DNA from: Rhizobium sp. ASV8
Lineage (GTDB): Bacteria; Pseudomonadota; Alphaproteobacteria; Rhizobiales; Rhizobiaceae
Length of the DNA stretch: 64,000 nucleotides
Direction: 5' to 3'
Assembly: GCF_016429255.1 (NCBI RefSeq)
Contig: NZ_JAELUG010000021.1
Location: forward strand, 1-64,000
Shown piece by piece: positions 63,120-64,000 of the stretch. Position numbers and translations under genes: made by a program. Position 1 is the first letter of the stretch. Each line of letters begins with the position of its first letter. The notes beneath the pieces were generated by a model. The model made no database searches. It was not told the DNA's origin and saw only the letters and a program-made list of their open reading frames with translations.

Positions 63120-63830
63120 ATGGAACCGATACTGTTTTACGGAGTCCCCTCGGGATGCTCCTTCGGATCGATCGTCGCGCTCGAATGGCTGGGAAAGCCC
63201 TACAGGCTCTCCCGCGTCGAGATGATCAAGGAAGATTTTATGAGCGGCGGCTATCGCTTCATCAATCCCGTCGGCGAGACGCCCGCCCTGATCACCGGCA
63301 GCGGTGCCGTGCTGACGGAAAGCATCGCCATTCTCAACCATCTTGGCGCTGAGAGCACCGATACGGGTTTGGCGTTTGCGCAGGGAACCGAAGAGTTCGA
63401 CAAGCTCAACCGGATGCTCGCTTTCCTCAACACCAGCTTCTTCAGTTCGTTCGCGCCGCTTTGGTATGTGTATGAGCATGGCGGAGACGAGGCGGCAAAG
63501 GCGGCGTTGCGTGAGTATGGGGGCTTCAAGGTGCGCAAGGCGCATGCGGATCTCGACAGGATGCTGGGCGACAAGCAATGGCTGCTGGGAGATCGCAAGT
63601 CGTTGGCCGACGCCTATTTCTTGGGCATCGCCCGCTGGACCGACTACCACGACGTGGTGGATCGTGCCGACTATCCCAATATCGAGCGGCTATACCGGCA
63701 GCTGGAAGAGGACCCGGCCGTCAAATTCGCCCACGCGATCGAGGACGAAAAGCCGGCGCAGTCGGCCGGCGGTTATCTCGGCGGCATCAGCGTGGATGAT
63801 GCGCTGAAGCGCGTCCGTCCGAACGCCTGA
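63120..63830 (+). CDS. Glutathione S-transferase family protein
   Basis: The protein has 236 residues. The N-terminal thioredoxin-like domain starts EPILFYGVPSGCSFGSIVALEWLG (candidate thiol-contact S/C near residue 11-13) and contains NPVGETPALITGSGAVLTESIAI, the glutathione-binding region. The all-helical C-terminal domain has LLGDRKSLADAYFLGIARW. GGAGA lies before the ATG at 63120. The substrate is unknown. It is divergent from the LysR gene and probably controlled by it. Confidence 0.9.
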   Translation: MEPILFYGVPSGCSFGSIVALEWLGKPYRLSRVEMIKEDFMSGGYRFINPVGETPALITGSGAVLTESIAILNHLGAESTDTGLAFAQGTEEFDKLNRMLAFLNTSFFSSFAPLWYVYEHGGDEAAKAALREYGGFKVRKAHADLDRMLGDKQWLLGDRKSLADAYFLGIARWTDYHDVVDRADYPNIERLYRQLEEDPAVKFAHAIEDEKPAQSAGGYLGGISVDDALKRVRPNA

Positions 63831-63836
63831 ACTTCG

Positions 63837-63866
63837 AAAAGCCTGAAGTCAATGCTTCAGGCTTTT
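63837..63866. terminator. Bidirectional terminator between gst and the MFS gene
   Basis: AAAAGCCTGAAG (63837-63848) and CTTCAGGCTTTT (63855-63866) form a perfect 12-bp stem with a 6-base loop. T-runs arise on both strands, fitting the convergent genes on either side. Confidence 0.9.
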
Positions 63867-63870
63867 CCTT

Positions 63871-64000
63871 TCATGACACGTCTTCGAGAAGGTTGGGGCG
63901 TCGGGTAAAAAGAAGGCTCGTCAGTGCGACACCGAGCGTCGCAGCGATCAGCAGAGCGGCAGTGATGAATGTAACCTGCATTCCGGCGGCAACTGCCTCC
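63871..64000 (-). CDS. MFS transporter, C-terminal end (cut by window edge)
   Basis: The last 42 codons of a minus-strand gene are visible, ending at TGA 63873-63871. They encode AAGMQVTFITAALLIAATLG, a membrane helix, then a short tail TRRPNLLEDVS. This pattern is the last helix and tail of 14-TM (DHA2-type) major facilitator drug exporters. The start and most of the gene lie right of the window. The assignment rests on this short piece only. Confidence 0.6.
   Translation of the reverse strand, partial: EAVAAGMQVTFITAALLIAATLGVALTSLLFTRRPNLLEDVS

Overview
The window reads as a chromosomal segment of a Rhizobiaceae bacterium, most likely Rhizobium. It is GC-rich and densely coded. The order tesB-glnK-amtB-ftsK-lolA-xthA next to a CenR/OtpR-type regulator and its cyclic-nucleotide-binding partner matches what I remember of rhizobial chromosomes, and Rhizobium-style intergenic repeats occur in several gaps. 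I see no phage, transposase, integrase or CRISPR array. There is one tRNA, tRNA-Gly(GCC). The genus assignment is inference from content, not from a search.

Layout. 1-10162: two adjacent RND efflux permeases (the first cut by the window edge) converge on an AcrA/AcrB-type RND pump with a divergent TetR repressor and a clear palindromic operator. 10381-11883: a small unknown gene, an XRE-type regulator and a small exported protein. 12165-16277: a NitT/TauT/THI5-type ABC importer with two tandem, nearly identical binding-protein genes. 16527-18600: a TctDE-like two-component system. 18664-24187: an extracellular-polysaccharide-type locus (flippase, twin alpha/beta hydrolase, GT2 and GT4 glycosyltransferases). 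24421-32565: metabolic and regulatory genes: a stand-alone Lrp ligand-binding domain, a FAD amine oxidase, an Ldh2-type dehydrogenase, a GH144-like glucanase, a TetR with its NTF2-like partner, and a DMT exporter divergent from a MocR regulator.

32836-43003 is the most interesting region. A two-component system is followed by a tightly packed run of nine genes: HAD phosphatase, class III aminotransferase, arginase-like protein, small DMT/SMR protein, fatty-acid desaturase, alpha/beta hydrolase with a cysteine nucleophile, FemAB/BioF2-like acyltransferase, a second small DMT/SMR protein, and cyclopropane-fatty-acid synthase. Most junctions overlap by a few bases. A phased direct repeat of the kind bound by OmpR-type regulators sits just upstream of the nine genes. 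I do not recognise this pathway. The parts suggest synthesis and flipping or export of an amine-containing, acyl-modified molecule, perhaps a membrane lipid, under envelope-stress-type control.

43793-64000: housekeeping and accessory genes. These include MipA/OmpV and PAP2 proteins, a DUF1007 protein, tRNA-Gly, a ProXp-ala-like deacylase, a CnoX-type thioredoxin, a LON-domain protein, a Trm112-like protein, a UbiH-like hydroxylase, tesB, the nitrogen-sensing glnK-amtB pair behind a sigma-54-like promoter, ftsK, lolA, xthA, cenR with its partner, an aldo/keto reductase, a LysR regulator with a divergent glutathione transferase, and the 3' end of an MFS transporter at the right edge.
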